Source of the DNA: Streptomyces sp. NBC_01267
Lineage (GTDB): Bacteria > Actinomycetota > Actinomycetes > Streptomycetales > Streptomycetaceae
Assembly (NCBI RefSeq): GCF_036241575.1
Contig: NZ_CP108455.1
Coordinates: 1-64,000, forward strand
Length of the DNA: 64,000 nt
Direction: 5' to 3'
Position 1 is the stretch's first letter, and every line of letters begins with the position of its first letter. Below the pieces are notes generated by a model that did no database searches, was not told the DNA's origin, and saw only the letters and a program-made list of their open reading frames with translations. Made by a program: the position numbers and the translations under genes. Of this stretch, positions 8,585-17,179 are shown one piece after another.

Positions 8585-8689
8585 GGCTGCCGACGCCTGC
8601 ACCGCCGCTACGAACGCAAACCCGAGCACTTCCTCGCCTTCGTCGGCATAGCCGCAACCCTCATCTGCCACCGCCGCCTTGCTCGGTGA
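8585..8689 (+). pseudogene. IS5-family transposase tail
   Basis: About 33 terminal codons read RRLHRRYERKPEHFLAFVGI and then AATLICHRRLAR before a TGA. This is the standard C-terminus of IS5-type transposases of Streptomyces. Nothing else of the element is visible. Confidence 0.55.
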
Positions 8690-8763
8690 AGTGATCCTGA
8701 GGCGGCAACGACAGCTCAGTGCCGGGGCTGTTGCGTCTCAGCAGGCCGGTGACTCGGCTCAGT

Positions 8764-8939
8764 CATCCCCTGCGGGGCTGATCGTCCCTGTCAATCAAGA
8801 AGCGAGCCGTCTCTAGCGGGTCCCGCGGGGGCTCGCCTATCCGGTGACGTTGCCAGTAGCGGGCCACTCTCCGTTCCAGATCGACCAGGTCACTTCTGCC
8901 GGTCTCAGTCAAAACGACCGAGCCTTTCCAGCCCTCTGG
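8764..8939 (-). pseudogene. Truncated hypothetical next to IS6 element
   Basis: The minus strand has an open frame EGWKGSVVLTETGRSDLVDL, then ERRVARYWQRHRIGEPPRDP, ending DRDDQPRRG and a stop. Codon use looks genuine, but the N-terminus is lost where the IS6 inverted repeat begins at 8940. The family is not recognised. Confidence 0.4.
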
Positions 8940-9806
8940 AGGGCGTTGTCACGTTGTTGGGTGTGCGGGTGTCTGACGGTGTGTCGAGGTGTGGTGGGGC
9001 CGGGTGCCGGCCCTGGGCTCAGGCGGCGGCAGGCCGGCCGGTGACGCCGGTGATCTGCTCCCAGATGGTGAAGCGCACGGTCATTTCGGCGCGGTGTCGG
9101 GTGCCGGTCATCAGGTGGCGACGGGGCCGGAAGTGGGGTGAGATACCGCTGAACGCGGACAGGAACCGCTGCGCCCCACCAGCGGAGCGGAAGCCTTTCA
9201 TCGCACGTTCACGCTGCCGGGTGGGCTGATGACTGTTCTCGGCCCGGTTGTTCAGGCCCTTGTGCGAGCGGTGCTCGACGGAGGGCATGACCTCACGGTG
9301 GGCCGCGCCGTAGGAGCAGAGCTTGTCCGTGACGACCACCCGCGGCACCGTACGGGTCGTCTTCACCAGACGACGGAAGAATCGCCTGGCCGCAGCCGTG
9401 TCCCGGCGGCTCTGCACCAGGATGTCCAGCACGTTGCCGTCCTGGTCGACAGCCCGCCACAGGTACTTCTGCTCACCGTTGATCTTGATGAAGACCTCGT
9501 CCAGATGCCACTTGTCGCCGGGCTGGGGCCGCCGGCGGCGCAGTCCGTTGGCGTACTGCTGACCGAACTTCAGGCACCAGCGGCGGACCGTCTCGTACGA
9601 GACGATCACGCCGCGTTCCAGCATCAGCTCCTCGACCTCGCGGAAACTGAACGGGAACCGGAAGTACAGCCACACGCAGTGCGAGATCACCTCGACCGGA
9701 TACCGGTACCCCTTGTACGACGGCGACATGCCCTCCACGGACGACCCCCTCCACCGTGATCAGCCCGAGGATCCTCCCACCCTGTCAGCCAACGTGACAG
9801 CGCCCT
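8940..9806. mobile_element. IS6-family insertion sequence
   Basis: A single DDE transposase gene is bounded by imperfect 17-bp inverted repeats: AGGGCGTTGTCACGTTG at 8940-8956 and CAACGTGACAGCGCCCT at 9790-9806, with one mismatch. Size (867 bp) and layout fit IS6. I found no clear 8-bp target duplication. Confidence 0.75.
9019..9738 (-). CDS. IS6-family transposase
   Basis: A 239-residue DDE transposase. It starts with SYKGYRYPVEVISHCVWLYF and an HTH region (FREVEELMLERGVIVSYETV). The catalytic DDE residues are visible in the W-HLDEVFIKING segment, the RVVVTDKLCSYGAA segment and near HKGLNNRAENSHQ. Length is typical of the family. The frame is intact, so the element may still be active. It lies between a truncated hypothetical and the two-component system. 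Confidence 0.85.
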   Translation of the reverse strand: MEGMSPSYKGYRYPVEVISHCVWLYFRFPFSFREVEELMLERGVIVSYETVRRWCLKFGQQYANGLRRRRPQPGDKWHLDEVFIKINGEQKYLWRAVDQDGNVLDILVQSRRDTAAARRFFRRLVKTTRTVPRVVVTDKLCSYGAAHREVMPSVEHRSHKGLNNRAENSHQPTRQRERAMKGFRSAGGAQRFLSAFSGISPHFRPRRHLMTGTRHRAEMTVRFTIWEQITGVTGRPAAA

Positions 9807-9847
9807 GCGGGGTCCGTCGGGCGAGGCGCTTCGCCGTGCCTGGGCCA

Positions 9848-10492
9848 TTACGACTCCAGGTAGCGCAGCACGGCCAGGATCCTGCGGTTGTAGCCGGTGG
9901 TGTGGGCGAGTTCGAGCTTGTCGAAGACCGCGTTGAGGTTCTTCTCGACCGTGCTCATGGAGATGTGCAGCTTCTGCGAGATGGCCGCGTTGGTGTGCCC
10001 CTGGACCAGTTCCTCAAGGACGCTGCGTTCGCGCGGGGTCAGTCGGGTGAGCGGGTCGCTGTGCGTGGTGCGGAACACCAGCTGCCGTACGACTTCGGGG
10101 TCGATGGCGACCCCACCCGCGTGGATGCGCTCCAGCGCGTCGAGGAACTCATCGACCTGCGCCACCCGGTCCTTGAGCAGGTAGCCGACCCGTTCGGCGT
10201 TCGCGGACAGCAGCTGGGCGGCGTAGTTGCGCTCGATGTGCTGGGACAGCACCAGGACGCCGATGTCGGGCCAGCGCTTGCGGATCTCGACCGCGGCACG
10301 CAGTCCCTCGTCCGTGTGGGTCGGCGGCATCCGGATGTCCACGACGACGATGTCCGGGGGCATGGTCTCGACCTCGCGCAGGAGGGTGTCCGCGTCACCC
10401 ACCGCGGCCAGCACGTCGTGGCCCTCCTCGGTGAGCAGGCGGACGAGCCCCTCCCGCAGGAGAGTCGAGTCCTCGGCCAGCATTACGCGCAC
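9848..10492 (-). CDS. LuxR/NarL-family response regulator
   Basis: A 214-residue regulator. The receiver domain has the acidic pair in VMLAEDSTLL, the phosphoacceptor aspartate in PDIVVVDIRMPP, and the conserved lysine in GYLLKDRV. The C-terminal LuxR HTH is RLTPRERSVLEELVQGHTNA and then ISQKLHISMSTVEKNLNAVF. The GTG start at 10492 overlaps the stop of the upstream sensor kinase (10483-10485) by about 10 bases, which indicates translational coupling. The regulon is unknown. The neighbouring DedA genes and their shared palindrome make them plausible targets. Confidence 0.88.
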   Translation of the reverse strand: MRVMLAEDSTLLREGLVRLLTEEGHDVLAAVGDADTLLREVETMPPDIVVVDIRMPPTHTDEGLRAAVEIRKRWPDIGVLVLSQHIERNYAAQLLSANAERVGYLLKDRVAQVDEFLDALERIHAGGVAIDPEVVRQLVFRTTHSDPLTRLTPRERSVLEELVQGHTNAAISQKLHISMSTVEKNLNAVFDKLELAHTTGYNRRILAVLRYLES

Positions 10493-11700
10493 GGCAGCTC
10501 CGCGATGATCGTGGTTGGGCCCCCCGTGGGGCTGTGGACATGCAGTCGGCCGTCGAGCGCGCCGACCCGGCTGACCAGCCCGGTCAGACCGTTGCCCGCC
10601 GGGTTCGCGCCACCGACGCCATTGTCCTCGACCCGGACGACGAGGACTTCCCTGTGGTGGCGCACGCTCACCGAAATCGCCGTCGCCGCCGAATGCTTGG
10701 CGGCGTTCGTCACGGCCTCGGAGACGACGAAGTAGGCGGCGGTCTCGACCGAGCGAGGCAGGGCCTTGGTCAGGTCGAGATCCATCCGGATGGGAATGCT
10801 GCACCGCTCGGAGACCCCGCCGAGGGCTTCCTGCAGGCCCAGGTTGTCCAGCGCGGTCGGGTAGACCCGCCACGCCACTTCCCGCAGCTCGGTCAGGACT
10901 TCCTGCGACTCCTTGTGCGCCTGCAGCAGCAGTGCGTCGGCCTGCTCGGGCGTCCGGTTCCTGCGGGCACGGCCGAGCAGCATCGCCAGGGCCACCAGGC
11001 GCTGTTGGACGCCGTCGTGGAGATCGCGCTCGATGCGGCGGCGCTCGGCGTCGACCGCCTGCAGCACCGCGGCCCGGCTGGTGGCCAGTTCGTTGATGCG
11101 CTGCTGGAGCAGCTCGCGCTCCGAGGGGCCAAAGCATTCCCGGGCAAGGCGTGAGTCGAACGCCTCCAACGAGAACAACCCCTGCACATCGAGGAACAGC
11201 AGCACTCCGCCGAGCAACACCTGAGTGAGCAGTTCCTGCCAGCTAAGCGTGCCGCGCACGACTCCGCCGAGGAGAAGGCCCGCCAGGACGGCGCCGAAGA
11301 CCAGCAGTCCGACCACGATGCTGGTGAGCATGCCGACGTACATGCGTGTCGCGAGATAGCGCAGGATCCGCTGGTCGGGCACGTTGCGGGCGGGGAAGCG
11401 GTCCCCGAAGTAGACCGAGCGACGCCGCCGTTCCCACGCGGTGAGCTGTCGGGCCCCGCCAGCCAGCACGACGAGGGTCTTCCTGCGGGTACGGGGCCAC
11501 AGCAGCAGCGGGCCGAGGGCCGTTCCGACCACCGTGAAGTAGAGGAAGCCGATCAGTGCGGTGCAGCAGCCGACGAAAAGACCGGCGGCCCGGCGCAGCA
11601 AAGCGGGGGGCGGGGGTGTGGCTCCCGCATCCTCCACGAGCGCGGCCCCGAGCACGTTCGAGAGGTACTGCTCAGTGATGTCCGCTGATTCCCCCTGCAC
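10483..11700 (-). CDS. Two-component sensor histidine kinase
   Basis: About 405 residues. Four to five hydrophobic segments fill the first half (for example FLYFTVVGTALGPLLL, LTSIVVGLLVFGAVLAGLLL and VLLGGVLLFLDVQ). The HisKA_3 dimerisation helix RRRIERDLHDGVQQRLVALA carries the phosphoacceptor histidine. The GHKL ATPase is at the end (EAVTNAAKHS as N-box, VEDNGVGGANPAGNGL as the ATP-lid region). The GTG at 11700 is chosen because the frame upstream loses hydrophobic or coding character; the start remains uncertain. It is coupled to the response regulator that follows. The absence of a large extracellular domain suggests membrane or intramembrane sensing. Confidence 0.85.
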   Translation of the reverse strand: MQGESADITEQYLSNVLGAALVEDAGATPPPPALLRRAAGLFVGCCTALIGFLYFTVVGTALGPLLLWPRTRRKTLVVLAGGARQLTAWERRRRSVYFGDRFPARNVPDQRILRYLATRMYVGMLTSIVVGLLVFGAVLAGLLLGGVVRGTLSWQELLTQVLLGGVLLFLDVQGLFSLEAFDSRLARECFGPSERELLQQRINELATSRAAVLQAVDAERRRIERDLHDGVQQRLVALAMLLGRARRNRTPEQADALLLQAHKESQEVLTELREVAWRVYPTALDNLGLQEALGGVSERCSIPIRMDLDLTKALPRSVETAAYFVVSEAVTNAAKHSAATAISVSVRHHREVLVVRVEDNGVGGANPAGNGLTGLVSRVGALDGRLHVHSPTGGPTTIIAELPCA

Positions 11701-11774
11701 GGATACCGAGCTTAGCCGGGCCGCGCAGCCGGGACAAAATTGTCCGTCCGGTGCGAGGAGGGGGGCTGCGGTGC

Positions 11775-12440
11775 TCACGAGGAACGGCCGTGCTGCGCCG
11801 TGGATTTGCGCGAGCGCAGGCGGACCACCAGGTAGAGCAGCAGTGCCGCGACGACCAGGACCAGGACGGCCTTGCTGACGATGCCGACGTACGTCTCGAC
11901 GGTGTCCCACTGGTCGCCCAGCCAGTAACCCGCCATGACGAGCACCGAGTTCCACACCAGGCTGCCCAGGGTGGTCAGCAGCAGGAAGACGGGCATGGCC
12001 ATGCGCTCCAGCCCGGCGGGCACGGAGATGAGGCTACGGAAGATCGGCACCATACGCCCGAAGAAGACCGCCTTGGTGCCGTGTTTGGCGAACCACTCCT
12101 CCGTCCGCTCCAGGTCGGACGCCTTGACCAGCGGGAGCCGGGCCCAAATGGCGTGCATGCGCTCGCGCCCGAACAGCATGCCGATCCAGTAGAGCACCGC
12201 GGCGCCCACCACCGAGCCGAGCGTGGTCCAGAACAGGGCGGAGGCCAGCGTGATGACGCCCTGCCCCGCAGCGAATCCGGTCAGCGGCAGGATCACTTCA
12301 CTGGGCAGCGGCGGAAAGAGGTTCTCCAGAGCGATGGCGAGGCCGGCTCCCGGGCCGCCCATTGTGTCCACGAGGTCAGCTGCCCATCCCGCGATGCCGT
12401 CGGCGGGCTCCTGGGGCAGGGCCAGGGTGATGAGATCCAT
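11775..12440 (-). CDS. DedA-family membrane protein (first copy)
   Basis: A 221-residue DedA/VTT-family protein. It begins MDLITLALPQEPADGIAGWA, then LENLFPPLPSEVILPLTGFA (the membrane-embedded acidic motif), and contains FFGRMVPIFRSLISVPAGLE, the conserved F-x-G-R-x-x-P-x-x-R signature. Several hydrophobic helices follow. DedA proteins act in envelope homeostasis and are linked to lipid-carrier translocation. The ATG at 12440 has a GGAG about seven bases upstream. It lies upstream of the two-component kinase on the same strand, with about 75 bases between. A palindrome at 12568-12591 sits in its promoter region. Confidence 0.88.
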   Translation of the reverse strand: MDLITLALPQEPADGIAGWAADLVDTMGGPGAGLAIALENLFPPLPSEVILPLTGFAAGQGVITLASALFWTTLGSVVGAAVLYWIGMLFGRERMHAIWARLPLVKASDLERTEEWFAKHGTKAVFFGRMVPIFRSLISVPAGLERMAMPVFLLLTTLGSLVWNSVLVMAGYWLGDQWDTVETYVGIVSKAVLVLVVAALLLYLVVRLRSRKSTAQHGRSS

Positions 12441-12567
12441 GCGATTCTCCAGGCTGGCGGGGGCGGTGTCGCGGGCGGCCTGCCGCGATCTGTCCACCAC
12501 GCTAGAAAGCGCAGATCAGCGCCGGTATGAGGATTACCGTCGAACTTCTGGGGTTCTCCGCACCCCG

Positions 12568-12591
12568 CTCCCTGCGGAAAACCGCAGGGAG
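12568..12591. promoter_or_regulatory. CTGCGGAAAACCGCAG palindrome upstream of DedA
   Basis: A perfect 10-bp inverted repeat with an AAAA centre (CTGCGG-AAAA-CCGCAG core at 12572-12587), flanked by outer GGTTCT/AGAACC-like arms at about 12552 and 12592. The core recurs at 13904-13919 upstream of the second DedA gene with one change. It may be the binding site of a shared regulator, plausibly the adjacent LuxR-type response regulator. Confidence 0.5.
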
Positions 12592-12762
12592 AGAACCGTT
12601 CTTCGGCACGCTGGAAATACCCATGGCACGTTCCTGCAGTCCTGCGGACGGACCCCCGATTTACCGATCCATCAGCTGTAGAGTCCCCGGCTGACCGAGG
12701 GAATTGCGAACCAGCCGGACGGGACCGGGAGAAAATCCGATCCGAGCACGGAAGGGGCGGGA

Positions 12763-13155
12763 ATGCCGGCATCCGACGACTTCGAGAAAGCCCCGGAGCC
12801 CCGCCGTGTGCTCATTGCTCCCGTGCCCATCGCGCCGGCCAAACCGCTCACCCTGAGCCACGTCAAAGGGCTGCTCTGGACCGATACAGCGCATCGGGCC
12901 ACCGGTCTGCTGCACATCTGCGTACGCTGCGGTAGAAGGAGTTATGACCACAGCCAGAGCAGTAGTTGCCAAACCGATGCGTCGCCACGTCGTGGGGATA
13001 TTCACGCAGATCTCTTCTCTCTCAGAAGTTGTTGTCCGACTCTAGAAAAGAAGCCGAGCCCCCGGGAGCGATCCGGCGAACATGTCAGCAATGGGGAAAT
13101 CTTCCGGACAGGAAGCTCTCCTGCGCTTATCTTTTTGACCTCAACCTGCCAATGA
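12763..13155 (+). CDS. Small hypothetical protein, uncertain
   Basis: The ATG at 12763 has AAGGGG about six bases upstream, a good ribosome-binding site. The first 55 residues (PASDDFEKAPEPRRVLIAPV, then PLTLSHVKGLLWTDTAHRAT) have normal codon bias. Beyond about residue 60 the frame loses it, which suggests a frameshift or truncation. On the opposite strand a frame starting at 13005 encodes a signal-peptide-like stretch (IGLATTALAVVITPSTAAYA), so the coding strand is not settled. No family recognised. Confidence 0.3.
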   Translation: MPASDDFEKAPEPRRVLIAPVPIAPAKPLTLSHVKGLLWTDTAHRATGLLHICVRCGRRSYDHSQSSSCQTDASPRRGDIHADLFSLRSCCPTLEKKPSPRERSGEHVSNGEIFRTGSSPALIFLTSTCQ

Positions 13156-13197
13156 AATATTCGTGGTGCAGGTGTAATCCGTATCCACCGAGGGTCA

Positions 13198-13845
13198 TCA
13201 CGACCGGTGTCGGCCCCGAGGGCGCGGGATCCGCGAGATGAAGAAGTAGCCGATCAGCAGTACGGCGACCCCTGCTACCCCCTTCGAAACAATCCCCCCG
13301 TACTCTTCGACCAGTCGCCAGTTGTCCCCCAGCCAGAAACCCGCCATGACGAATACGGTGTTCCAGATGAGGCTGCCGGCTGCCGTATAGCCGATGAATG
13401 TGGCAAGCGGCATCCGCTCGACGCCCGCCGGAATGGAAATCAGGCTTCGGAACACGGGCACCATACGGGCGAAAAAGACCGTTTTGGTACCATGCCGTGC
13501 GAACCACGCTTCGACCTTGTCGATCTCGTGGGCCTTGACGAACGGGACCTTCGCTGCGATCCGGCGCGTGCGGTCGCGTCCTAGCGCAGCGCCAACGAAG
13601 TACACGACCAGGGATCCGACGATCGACCCAACCGTGGTCCAGAAGATCACCGCGACCGGACTCATTCTCCCCTGCCCTGCGGTGAACCCGGCGACCGGCA
13701 GGATGATCTCGCTCGGGACGAAGGGGAAGACGGTATCCACGGCGTTTGTCAGGCCAGCGCCTGGCGCGCCGAGAGAGTCCATGATGTGGACGGCCCAGCC
13801 AGCAATCCCATCAGCTGGCTCCGCACCACTGCTCGCTGCAATCAT
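13198..13845 (-). CDS. DedA-family membrane protein (second copy)
   Basis: A 215-residue DedA protein closely related to the one at 11775-12440. Shared landmarks are AEPADGIAGWAVHIMDSLGA, FPFVPSEIILPVAGFTAGQG, FFARMVPVFRSLISIPAGVE and VFVMAGFWLGDNWRLVEEYG. The first copy has FFGRM where this has FFARM. The frame is intact with a short basic tail. The two copies are on the same strand and separated by about 750 bp of poorly coding sequence, consistent with an old tandem duplication. Its promoter region holds the same CTGCGGAAAACCG-type palindrome. Confidence 0.87.
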   Translation of the reverse strand: MIAASSGAEPADGIAGWAVHIMDSLGAPGAGLTNAVDTVFPFVPSEIILPVAGFTAGQGRMSPVAVIFWTTVGSIVGSLVVYFVGAALGRDRTRRIAAKVPFVKAHEIDKVEAWFARHGTKTVFFARMVPVFRSLISIPAGVERMPLATFIGYTAAGSLIWNTVFVMAGFWLGDNWRLVEEYGGIVSKGVAGVAVLLIGYFFISRIPRPRGRHRS

Positions 13846-13903
13846 GGGCCCAACGCTATGAGTTGATCCGGTCGTTCACCATGTGGCCAACCATCGATTC
13901 GGA

Positions 13904-13919
13904 CTGCGGAAAACCGTAG
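13904..13919. promoter_or_regulatory. Second copy of the DedA-upstream palindrome
   Basis: CTGCGGAAAACCGTAG differs from the site at 12572-12587 at one position. It lies 59 bp upstream of the second DedA start, against about 132 bp for the first copy. Confidence 0.45.
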
Positions 13920-14190
13920 GTCCACCTGGGTGGGCGTCCGAGTTCGGCCGTCAATCCGTCAGGGGCGTCGACCGGCTCCCGCTTGTCCGCCGGCTGACGT
14001 CAACTCTCGGCCAACCTGGGACGAGTCATATGTAACCGTGTCGTGTGCCCTTGCGCCAGGCCGTCAGCTGGCCCGTGCGAGCATGTGTGTGCGGCACCCA
14101 GGGCAAAGGCCAGAGGGGCCTTGACCCTGGGTTTTGGACACCGGAGACACTTGGATCTTGATGGTCCAGGAGAACGGAGTCCCCGTGGGG

Positions 14191-14496
14191 ATGAAGCATT
14201 ACCCCGCCGAGTTCAAAGCGGATGCGGTCGCGTTGTACCGATCGAGGCCGGGAGCGACGATCAAGTCCGTCGCCGGTGATCTCGGGGTGAACACCGAGAC
14301 GCTGCGGAACTGGATCCGGGCCGCCGACGGGCGCCGGCCCGGCGCCCACTCCGCACCGCCGGCCGCTTCGCAGACCGGCGGCGACGCTGTTCAGGCGGAG
14401 CTGGCCGCCGCTCGCAAGAGGATCCGTGAGCTCGAGGAAGAACGGGACATTCTCCGCAAGGCGGCCCGGTATTTCGCGACGGAGACGCGCTGGTGA
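14191..14496 (+). CDS. IS3 transposase OrfA
   Basis: OrfA is the HTH protein of IS3 elements: MKHYPAEFKADAVALYRSRP, then SVAGDLGVNTETLRNWIRAA as the helix-turn-helix, and a leucine-zipper-like coiled coil ARKRIRELEEERDILRKAAR. The ATG at 14191 begins the conserved part; in-frame starts further upstream (14134, GTG/ATG type) exist. Its end overlaps the start of orfB by four bases, the usual arrangement for making the OrfAB fusion by frameshifting. Confidence 0.8.
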   Translation: MKHYPAEFKADAVALYRSRPGATIKSVAGDLGVNTETLRNWIRAADGRRPGAHSAPPAASQTGGDAVQAELAAARKRIRELEEERDILRKAARYFATETRW

Positions 14497-15394
14497 ACCG
14501 CTACCAGTTCGTTGACGATCACCAGCGCCGACACGGCGTGAAGCGGCTCTGCGACATCCTCGGCCTGGCCCGCTCGAGCTTCTACTATTGGCGCCGCACC
14601 ACATCCGCGAGAGCGGCCCGCCAGACCGTCGAAGCCGGGATCGCGGCCCGGATACGCAAGGTCCACCAAGACTCCGACGGCACCTACGGAGCCCCCAGGA
14701 TCACCGCAGAACTCCGCGACGAGGGCGGCCCGGTGGTCAACCACAAGCGCGTCGCGAGGATCATGCGGTCCATCGGGCTCGAGGGAGTCCGTCTGCGCCG
14801 CCGGCACCGCACCACCGTCGCGGACCAGACCGCAGCGAAGGCGCCAGACCTGATCGGCCGTGACTTCACCGCGGCCGCAGTCAACAGAAAGTACGTCGGC
14901 GACATCACATACCTGCCGGTCAGCGGCGCGAAGCCGCTCTACCTCGCGACCGTCATCGACCTCGCCTCACGCCGGCTCGCCGGGTGGGCGATCGCTGACC
15001 ACATGCGGACAGAACTCGTCATCGACGCCCTCACGGCCGCCGAGCGGACCCGCGGAAACTTGACCGGAGTGATCATGCACACCGACCACGGATCTCAATA
15101 TTCGAGCAGGGCCTTCGCGGAACTCTGCAGGTCAGCTGGGGTCCGGCAGAGCATGGGCGCGATCGGGTCCAGCGCCGACAACGCTGCCGCGGAAAGCTTC
15201 AACGCCGCCTTCAAGAGGGAGACGCTCAAGGCCGCAAAGCCTGGTCGAGCGAGCGTGAGGCCAGGCTCGACGCCTTCCGCTGGCTGACCCGCTACAACAC
15301 CCGGCGCCGGCATTCCCGCCTCGGTCAGCGGTCTCCGATTGCCTACGAGAACGCCGTCCAAGCAGCAGCAACTACCCTGACCCAAGCCGCATAG
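14493..15394 (+). pseudogene. IS3 transposase OrfB, frameshifted
   Basis: The rve integrase-core transposase is intact up to FNAAFKRETLK. The DDE residues are in YVGDITYLPVSG, VIMHTDHGSQYSS and DNAAAESFNAAFKRE. At about 15226 one base is missing: in the next frame the sequence continues QGRKAWSSEREARLDAFRWL, then TRYNTRRRHSRLGQRSPIAY and a stop at 15392-15394. The unshifted frame ends at 15287. The loss removes the conserved C-terminal part, so the protein is probably inactive unless this is a sequencing error. Confidence 0.8.
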
Positions 15395-15421
15395 ACGTGT
15401 TCAACATCCGGGGTCAAGGCC

Positions 15422-15771
15422 CTGCAGGCGAAAGCCCAGCTTCCGCTCAGCCTTGGCCAACTCTGCGGCGGAAACCGGAGACTGAAGCAGGTCCCGACCT
15501 GACATGCCATCACTGACACCCAACCACTGACACCAACCCGGCACATCGCACCTGGGGCATCGGCTGATGGGCGACCTCTGCGTCGACTTCGATGCCCTGG
15601 GCCCAGACCTCACCGGCTGCCGTAGGTTATGCGGTTACGCGCCGACTCCCGTACGGGCATCAGCTGCTGCCGCCTCGTTCCCGCCACGAAAACTCCTCAC
15701 GGCGTTCAGCCGTGATTACCCTCCAACCGGAACGGTCGACGGGGACAACTCGCCAAGAAGGGCCCTCTCAT
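15422..15771. other. Intergenic stretch, nothing recognised
   Basis: Between the IS3 right end and the secreted-protein start, no frame has sustained coding character and no clear hairpin is seen. The ribosome-binding site of the next gene (AAGAAGG) is at about 15757. Confidence 0.4.
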
Positions 15772-16551
15772 ATGCAGCGACGTGTTTTCACAGCCGCCTT
15801 GGCCGCCGCCATCGCCGTCCCCGGCACATCCCCTGCCGCCGCGCAGAGCGACCCAGAAGGCGCACATGTGCCCGGCGGACTGCCGCAGCACATGCTGGCG
15901 GCACTGTCCGCGGAGATCGGCGACAAGGGCACCGCGCGCTCCCTTGTCCCCCACCTCCACGACGTCGGCTTCGTGTGGCATCCCGAGACCATCGCCCTGC
16001 GGAAGCTGGACTTCGTCGTGGCCTACGGCTTCGGGAACCGCCCCCCGGCCGGAGGCGGAGACCCCGCGAAGGTGCGCCCCGAACCCGGCCCGGTCAACGA
16101 AGACCTGGCCGACACCGTCGCCCGCATCCGCAGACACCGCGACATCCCCGTGTACGCACAGTGGGAAATAGCACGCTTCCTGGAGTCGAAGTACCGCATG
16201 AGGAACGTGACATCAATCGAGCCGGTGATCGCGCCGGACGGCACGATCACCTATCTGAGCACCGACGGCGTCGCGGCCCAGATCGCCGAGGACCGCAAGC
16301 ACCTTCCCGGCGGCATCGGCACAGCCGGCGTGGTCGGCTTCCGCGACCACGTCAAGCGGTGCGTGCAGACGACGCGGGACCGTGGCATCAGGGCATACGC
16401 GCCGGAAGGTTTCGCGATGCCCCACACCTACGACCCCGAGTCGGGCCAGGCGTGGACCAGGCGCCGGGACCTGTATCTGGTGCATGACATGGCGGCCCAA
16501 TGGCAGATCCTGCGGGAAAAGCTCATCACCCAGGCGTACCCCCACGGCTGA
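15772..16551 (+). CDS. Secreted protein, possibly YdcF/DUF218-like
   Basis: A 259-residue protein with an N-terminal signal peptide (MQRRVFTAALAAAIAVPGTS, then an AAAQ cleavage site). The mature part has alternating strands and helices: LDFVVAYGFGNRPPAGGGDP, NEDLADTVARIRRHRDIPVY, GIGTAGVVGFRDHVKRCVQT and RDLYLVHDMAAQWQILREKL. The order of a glycine-rich first strand, a helix, a value-in-strand and a late conserved segment resembles DUF218/YdcF proteins of envelope metabolism, but the key motifs are not clear enough to be sure. The ATG at 15772 has AAGAAGG upstream. It stands alone. Confidence 0.65.
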   Translation: MQRRVFTAALAAAIAVPGTSPAAAQSDPEGAHVPGGLPQHMLAALSAEIGDKGTARSLVPHLHDVGFVWHPETIALRKLDFVVAYGFGNRPPAGGGDPAKVRPEPGPVNEDLADTVARIRRHRDIPVYAQWEIARFLESKYRMRNVTSIEPVIAPDGTITYLSTDGVAAQIAEDRKHLPGGIGTAGVVGFRDHVKRCVQTTRDRGIRAYAPEGFAMPHTYDPESGQAWTRRRDLYLVHDMAAQWQILREKLITQAYPHG

Positions 16552-17046
16552 CCATCCACCGGCCCGGGGAGCGGTCCTGCGAGAGGTCTCCAGGGCCACG
16601 GTTGGGTTCGTGCGTTGAGGATCACCGGCGTGAACAGGTTCATGCTCCGGTTCAACCGCGTACGCGTGGACCGCGTACTTCGACAGCGCATGCGTGGCGC
16701 CGGAACGTCCTCAACCCTTCAGGACCGGACCCCTCGTCGGTAACCACCGATCGGGTGACCCGGCCGGCCTCGGCCAGCTCTGTGTGCTGCCGAGTCCCGT
16801 CGTGGATCTCTGACGTGCGCTGGCTGGACCTCATGCTCCTCGACCAGCTCGCCGACGCCGCGGAAGACTCCCTGCCCCGACGATCCTGATCGCTGGGAAT
16901 GGATCGGGGACGTGCTCTGATCGTGCTGCGCATCGCCCACGGCTTATCGGCCCGAGGCCTCGTCGTACGGCTTCGCCGCGGACCGCCTGCGAGCAGGGGC
17001 GCCAATCGATAAAACCAGTGTCAATCGGTGCGGGCGTCATCTGGGC
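16552..17046. other. Gene-poor stretch, possible decay
   Basis: About 500 bases without a convincing gene. Several open frames on both strands are low-complexity and arginine-rich. A short inverted repeat GCGTACGCG..CGCGTAC is near 16660. I cannot assign anything here. Confidence 0.35.
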
Positions 17047-17179
17047 ATGGAGCTCTTCCTGGTGGTCTTCTGCGTGAAGGGCCGGTGCTGTGGACGGTGG
17101 TTGGGTACTGTCCTGTCCGTCTGCCGGAAGCACGTCAGCCGAGGATCGCGCGCCGGCCACACAAAGGACGCTGGGGAGA

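Larger units (their letters stand above)
14117..15421. mobile_element. IS3-family insertion sequence
   Basis: Two overlapping genes lie between related ends. The left end starts GGCCTTGACCCTGG at 14117 and the right end, read inward from 15421, starts GGCCTTGACCCCGG. The inner parts of the repeats also match (TTGGACACC against TTGAACACG). The length of 1.3 kb fits IS3. I saw no clear target duplication. A single-base deletion in orfB probably makes the element inactive. Confidence 0.75.

Noticed and set aside
9848..11137. Long minus-strand frame extending the response regulator upstream through the kinase gene
   Set aside because: The part before 10492 is the kinase gene read in the wrong frame (proline/arginine-rich). 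The receiver domain starts right after the GTG at 10492.
14026..14604. Minus-strand frame across the IS3 left end
   Set aside because: It crosses the inverted repeat and lies antisense to orfA. No family is recognised.
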